This document shows, one piece after another, positions 58,543 through 64,000 of a stretch of DNA of 64,000 nt. The DNA is taken from positions 62,001 through 126,000 of the forward strand of contig NW_026570390.1 of the NCBI RefSeq assembly GCF_019649055.1. Direction: 5' to 3'. Each line of letters begins with the position of its first letter. Within the stretch, counting starts at the first letter, position 1. Under the pieces are notes generated by a model. The model was not told the origin of the DNA, searched no databases, and saw only the letters and a list, made by a program, of their open reading frames with translations. The stretch is from Paramacrobiotus metropolitanus. Its lineage: Eukaryota; Tardigrada; Eutardigrada; Parachela; Macrobiotidae. The position numbers and the translations under genes are program-made.

Positions 58543-61500
58543 TTAGTAGTCAGCATCAACTAAACCACGCGATCTAAGCACAGAGAACATCTGATCTAAA
58601 TCTGCCCCAATCAGTCCCGTTCCCAGGATAGATGCCGCATTGCCGGGTGGGATTCCGATGCTGATCGGCTGGCGTCCCGTGGCCCGCTTTCCACCGGTTT
58701 CCTGGCGTATCTTTTCTTCCTGGTGAATCCTATAATGAATTAGGATTAAATAAATTAGCATGGGATAACAGTTGTCACAATACGCAGTACCAGATCAGCG
58801 GGACCGAGTCGAAAACCCTTATACATTTAGTTTCCACATTTGTTTATATATCGAAAATTGTGAGTTTATCTACTGAATATTGTTTTACTATTTCGTTTTC
58901 CTAGTGTAGTTACAATATTTATTTTGGCAACGCATATTCTGTATTATCTGATTACTCAGTATTTAATTACAAATGTACATATGTATTTAAGCATTTAATT
59001 TTGTTTTTATTAATATGTTATTACGATCTATTCTACGAGAATGACGACAAATTCAACTGTATTTGTTAGTTCAGCAAAAAAAACACACACACACACACAC
59101 TGCAGTTAAAACATAGGAAACAGTATAGTGAGACAGCCACTCGGTCGCGCATGTAAGTGGATCGAATTACGAAAGAAACTATATTATGCCGTTAGGAACA
59201 AATTACTCTGCCAGTAAGCTACTTTAAGCGATGACATGTGTCGACACCGATAAGGAAAACTAGGTAATCCCGACCAAGAAACTGCAATTTCATATTGAAA
59301 AAACAACAACAACAAAATTCCCATTTCTTATATAATCCCCGTTGCGGCATCCGCCTACCAGTCGTGCAGCATGGAGACGCCGGCGATGACGTCGGCCGGA
59401 CGGCGTTTATGCACGAGGAAGACGCCCTGCAGCTGCGCCATGGTGACGCGGCGTCCGTCCGGATGCTCGAAGACGGCGCGGACGAACTGCTGCACCTCCT
59501 CCGCGGTGCAGGCCGGGTAGAAGCGGCGCAGCATCATCTCCACTTGGTACTCGCTGGCGAAGTCGAACAGCTGACGGCGGTCGATGCGGCCGGGACGAAT
59601 CAGTGCCGAATCCAGTCTGCACCGTTTAAGCAATGCCATCAGATGTTGTACAAAATACAAATACACTTCTGTTCCGTTAACAACAAGATAAATCTCTACA
59701 TAAATCATAAAAATTCCAAGCAGTTTAAATACCATGGCAAAACGGCGGTGTACATGTTCTAATAAAAATATGTCCAATATAGCCACATGATACCTCCTTT
59801 AAAAACAGGAATTGTGAAATTACGAGGAAAACGAAAGCCCACTTAAACTGCGTGCGCGTACGTGGCAAAAAAAAAACATTTATCCAAAACACATCAAACA
59901 CTAAAATTAAATAAGCATAAATTCAATTAATATTCATATATATGCATTAATCAGGAAATATATTTTAGTCGTGCAACTATCGATCTGACTCCTGCAGATA
60001 AATAATAAACCATGGGTGGCCAAAGAGGAGTGTTAGTTGCTGAAAACATTTTAATCTTGATCACCAGATTTAACCCCGTTACCCGAATAATTATTTACTA
60101 ATATTCAAACATAAATATCAGTTATTTAGTAGGTAATTTTGCGGAATTTAGATGACGAAATAGAGAGAAAAAAACGGAAATAAGGACCTAGAATGCGCGC
60201 ATGTACACTGTACAGCAATAACGGGATGATTTTCCAATACTTCTGAAGTAGCGATAAACTGGTTACCGTTCAATGTAGTTGGTGGTCATGAAGATAATCC
60301 GTCCTTCCGCCGAACCCACCCCGTCCACCGCGTTCAGCAGCCCACTGAACGTCAGCATCCGGCCGGCCGATCGAATCTTAGCGGCGGCGGGAATCTTCTT
60401 CTCCTCCTCGACACTGGCCGCCCGATCCCCGAATGCCGCGTCCACATCCTCCAACAGGATCACCGCGTTCTCCGGCGCCGAGTACATCAGCCGCAGCAGC
60501 TGCTCATCCGTCATCTGGGCGTCACTCAGGTTCAGCGTGCAGATGGACAGATCAAAGTGGCCGGCCAGCGCCGTGATGAAGCTAGTCTTGCCGGTGCCGG
60601 GCGGGCCGTAGAAGAGGTAGCCGCGGCGGTAGGGGACGCCGTACTTCGTGTACCATTCCGCCGTGTCGAAGAACTCCTGCAGCTCCTCCGTGATGGCCTC
60701 GACCACGCCGGCGTTGAGGATGATGGAGTCCAGGGGGCGCTTGCAGCGGCCGTTGACGTTGGTGGGCATCCACACGCCGTGGCTGACGGTGTACAGGTAG
60801 GTGCGGGCCTGGCGTTTGGCGCGCTGGTACTCCTTGACGGTGGCCAGGATGTGCCGGAAGATGGCCGTGGTGGTGCCCTGGGTGGAGAGGACCAGGCTCT
60901 CCTGCGGCTTCTGCCCGGTGAAGGCGTCCATCTGGCTTTCCTGGCGCCGGCGCTCCAAGGTCATCTTCTTTCCTTGATACCTGTATAATCGACAGCAATT
61001 ACAGGCTTTCCAGCTAAAGTCAGACATCCAGGAATTAAGAGCAGCGTTAAATTAACGTCGCCCGAGTAGTTGTGATTAGTAGTTCAGAACTGAATTCTAA
61101 TTAAGAAACAGCCGTTTTCAAATTTTAATTTGAAACTGAGTTGTTCCTTAAATCAATTTTTTTTTAAATTTTACTTTGAATTATTTCAGTAGTACTTATA
61201 ACATTAAAACTGAGTTATTCTTTAAAACTATTTTTTTAAAATTTTACTTTGAATTATTTCAGCAGTAAAACAGCAATTTTCAAATCACATATTGAGTAGC
61301 GATTTAATTAAATTTAAATTTATAGTTTCTTGAATTCTAAAATTAATTTTTTAACAAATTTATCATAATTACAGATACATACAGATACAGATACGAGGGG
61401 AATTAACAACAAATATTTAATCAGTCAATCAAATTGCATCAATATCAGTCTGTTTATCCGTTAATGTATAGTTGTACACTATCTTTCAGCAAAATCAGAT

Positions 61501-62241
61501 TCCAGGTTTTTAAAAAAAATAAATTATGTAAAATGCGCTGACAGTGCAGGGCTGTCTGACCGCTCGCTGTTGCGAGTCTAGACTGATTTAATCAGCACAG
61601 GCAGTGAGTTGACGTCACATTTTCATGCGAAACTACGCTGGAAAACTCGAAATCAATATTTATTCCTCAGTACATTTAATTTGATTCTAAACAATATTCG
61701 ATAAACAATATATTAAGTATCAAAAAATTCTAAAATATTCTAAATTAACACACTGTATAGCACTACGTACGTGAGGTATGCTCCAGCTGTCTTACCGGAA
61801 TCGATGTACGCCGACACTGGGCACGAACTCATGGGCCGTGTCCCAGCGGCCCTTACTGGCCTGGCGATAGTCGCTCTGCAGACTGACATGCCGCGGCTGC
61901 AGCACCTTGCTGTTGATCCAGTCCAGCATCTGCGCGTACACGGGATCATGGCCGGACACCTCCAGGGACGTGGCGAAGTAGCTGCTGTACAGCGTCCAGG
62001 CGGAGTTCCACAGCTGCTGCAGCGCCGCCACCAGGGCCCCGGCGCCGACGATCCCGAAGGTGGTGCCCAGGATGCTGTTGTGGCCGAAGAGATGGCCGAA
62101 GTAGTCGCTGATGCGGATGTTGAAGAGGTAGGCCAGCAGGCGCTCAAAATACGGGAAGAGGACGGTCAGCAGACCGGCCAATCCCAGACCGCCGCTCAGA
62201 TTCATCCCCGTACCCGGAAGGCCCATCAGGCTCAGCACCAT
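58543..62241 (-). CDS. BCS1L: Mitochondrial chaperone BCS1 (AAA ATPase)
   Basis: Four exons, 62241-61796, 60980-60267, 59616-59359 and 58729-58543, with matching phases (2, 2, 2), give exactly 535 codons. BCS1 is the inner-membrane AAA protein that moves the folded Rieske protein to the intermembrane side during complex III assembly. Exon 1 holds hydrophobic segments and the BCS1-specific part (ITSLEV-like TSLEVSGHDPVY, HEFVPSVGVHRF). Exon 2 continues with RYQGKKMTLERRR and the AAA domain: Walker A GPPGTGKTS, Walker B VILLEDVDAAF and MTTNYIER. Exon 3 gives LDSALIRPGRIDRR and the helical lid. The last exon adds about 60 residues (IHQEEKIRQETGGKR to GLVDADY) beyond the human length of about 419, which together with a longer N-terminus makes 534 residues. 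The ATG at 62241 is the first good in-frame one. Confidence 0.9.
59083..59100. repeat. AC dinucleotide microsatellite
   Basis: Nine AC units in the last intron of BCS1. Confidence 0.9.
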
Positions 62242-62928
62242 GATGGAGAAATTCCCGAAAAAAACACTGATGCAATGTAGGAAGGAGCGTCCAAATTTTG
62301 GCGATATCAGAATGGTCAAAATGCCTACTAAGTATGAGGAAATAAAATCAATACAACTGGAAGCTGGCGATTTTCACGATCTGATTCGTGATTGAACAGG
62401 AAGGGCCACAAAATGTTATTGGCACTGGTGTTCAAGCCACAGTTCTGAATCCGACTCAATCGATCTGATATGTGAGTCGTGAAGCTGACTCAGTCAGTTT
62501 CAACGTTCTGATCAGTGAGTTGTGAGGCGATCAAGCAAACGGTGACGCAGCCACTCAGCCCTTAAAGAGCCTCGGCGCGCTCCGCTCCACTCAGTTCGTT
62601 GGCCTCGGTTTCTCGATAAAATTTCTGTGTTGCACTGTTGCTGTTTATCGGGCATTTGAAATTTCTCACTTTGTCTTTTCCTTTCTTTGTTTTGTAGTCT
62701 CATGACCCGACGGAAATTTATATTTTCCAGTTTTCCTACGGTGTAATAAATTGCTAAAAGTTTTGTAGCGGGAACGGGAGATTATTGTACATATCACAAT
62801 AAGGGACTTCTACGATCTGCGTGGTTTTTGCAGGGACTGTCGCGGGTCCCGAGATTACAGTTGCAAACTGTCAGTATTAGAACAACCTTGAAATTACTTA
62901 TTTCAGTATTCTGTTTTATTGAATAATC
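62242..62928. promoter_or_regulatory. Shared divergent promoter region of BCS1 and LSM14
   Basis: The two start codons are 687 bp apart and point away from each other. A GC-rich patch lies at about 62540-62610. No TATA box is evident. That this region drives both genes is inferred from layout only. Confidence 0.5.
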
Positions 62929-63754
62929 ATGGCTGGCCAACAACCCTCATCGGCACAGAGTTATATTGGATGTAAAATCAGTCTGGTGTCCAAATCGGAT
63001 ATTCGCTATGAAGGCACGCTGATCGATTTGAACGAAGGATCCATTTCCCTTGGCGGAGGTAAGGAGCGCCGTTATCTGCAAATTCCATCTTTCCATTGGC
63101 TATCAACCTCGGTTATTAAGGTTTTTCAAATTTTGAAATTCGTATTTCGCTATTTTGAATGCATGATATGTTGGGAATTCCTTTTGCATCAATTGACCAA
63201 ATCACAGAGAAAATAATGTAAGAAAGAATTATTAATATTTCAAGTAGCTGGTTAAATACGGCGCATCTGATTAGATTAGTGTACCCGTGCATGGTAAACG
63301 TGGTGCCTGTTACAAGTGGTAGCTGTAAACAGCTGCATGCGTGAACTTGACATTCTAATTTCTTGACTTTTCCTGGAAGTGACGAAGCGATTGAGCCCGT
63401 TGTTCTTTGCTTTATCCTCAGTTCCATCTGTGCATAAGGGAATTTCTTGGGAATAAATTATTCTAATTTAAATCGCATCGAAATTCGACAATATAGTTCG
63501 ATTCGACAATATAGTTAATTTTACTCGAAAATTTCAGCAATTTCCGCCTGGTTTATTTTCTAAATTAATTTTCGTCATTTTTTTCCTGTGTAGTTCGCTC
63601 ATTTGGAACGGAGGATCGGCGTGCTGATCAGTTTGTCCCGCCGCGCAACGATGTCTACGAGTATGTTGTATTCAAAACGTCCGACATTAAGGATCTCTTC
63701 GTGTCCAGTGCGCCGCGCCAGCACGAAATGGGCCACGATCCGGCCATCCTCGAG
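62929..63754 (+). CDS. LSM14: LSM14 / Trailer hitch, first two exons (continues past the window)
   Basis: Exon 1 62929-63058 and exon 2 63594-63754 join in phase 1 (donor GTAAGG, acceptor TGTAG; next donor GTACGT). Exon 1 encodes the LSm domain start (SYIGCKISLVSKSDIRYEG, then LIDLNEGSISL). Exon 2 continues with VRSFGTEDR, FVPPRNDVYEY and VVFKTSDIKDLFV, the diagnostic end of the LSM14 N-terminal domain. LSM14/Tral/CAR-1 proteins sit in P-bodies and germ granules, bind DDX6 and 4E-T, and repress translation. The remaining exons (FDF and RGG parts) are outside the window. Confidence 0.95.
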
Positions 63755-64000
63755 GTACGTTAAATTCGTTAAAAATTCCAGTTTTCTCTAAACTACTCAC
63801 CGTAATTTATGCCTTAAAATATTTATCCCTGCGGCAAAATATTTAGCCATGAATTTTATTCAGAAATTTCTCCGTCTAAGTATTCAGTCCGGATCGTAAC
63901 TTGCGTAAACAAATCTGTGTTTATTCGAATTTTCTTGGGTATTTTTTCTGGATTTTTGTTTGGCATTTTGTTTAGGCAAATTATTGGCTTTTTTAATTCT
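63755..64000. other. LSM14: Intron 2 of LSM14 (partial)
   Basis: T-rich intron sequence after a consensus GTACGT donor, running to the window edge. Confidence 0.8.

Noticed and set aside
60557-60988. 143-codon plus-strand frame
   Set aside because: It is antisense to the BCS1 AAA exon and low-complexity (Gly/Ala/Val/Asp), a mirror of the real frame.
1-64000. CRISPR arrays, bacterial operons or horizontally acquired bacterial genes
   Set aside because: No regularly spaced direct repeats and no intronless bacterial-type genes with ribosome binding sites were seen; genes show eukaryotic splicing.

Overview
The window is nuclear DNA of an invertebrate animal. Genes are split by introns of about 50 bp to several kb with GT-AG borders, and there is a canonical eukaryotic tRNA-Glu gene with a Pol III T-run, metazoan single-copy genes (LSM14, BCS1, a PRRT3/4-like membrane protein), a CR1/L2-type non-LTR retrotransposon, TIR/foldback MITEs and a nuclear copy of mitochondrial DNA that reads in the invertebrate mitochondrial code. 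A tardigrade or another small ecdysozoan is my best guess. That rests on the overall gene content, not on a diagnostic sequence.

Layout. (1) 1-31 kb is a fast-evolving tandem region. Four copies of an unrecognised four-exon F-box gene (A 2.8-6.1, B 16.9-19.0, C 22.9-26.1, D 28.5-30.9 kb) alternate with four copies of a two-exon rhodopsin-like receptor gene (8.4-9.5 minus, 11.35-11.7, 14.6-15.8, 21.55-22.0 kb). F-box C and D and receptor 1 look intact. F-box A and B and receptors 2 and 4 are broken, and receptor 3 carries an N-terminal frameshift. The array is littered with insertions: a non-LTR element inside F-box A, a CytB/ND6 NUMT, a 472-bp MITE with AATT target duplications, and a pogo-like TA-flanked MITE in an intron of F-box C. 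(2) 31-40 kb holds tRNA-Glu(CUC), a foldback element, a MATH-BTB pseudogene that has lost its BTB domain, and a two-exon gene joining an Hsp70-type ATPase domain to a protein kinase domain. (3) 41-50 kb holds a PRRT3/4-like seven-segment membrane protein gene with long introns. (4) 52-58 kb holds a single-exon receptor, a TIR element, duplicated flanking repeats and a small secreted-protein gene. (5) 58-64 kb holds BCS1 (minus) and LSM14 (plus, running off the window) in a divergent pair.

The most interesting item is the Hsp70-kinase fusion at 35786-39032. The kinase takes the place of the Hsp70 peptide-binding domain; the Hsp70 phosphate-2 motif is degenerate while the main kinase catalytic residues are present. 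The second is the repeated receptor plus F-box cassette, a local gene-birth-and-death array. Exon joins were inferred from splice dinucleotides, phase and paralogue alignment by eye. For five genes (F-box C and D, BCS1, Hsp70-kinase, PRRT-like) the spliced lengths come out as whole codons.
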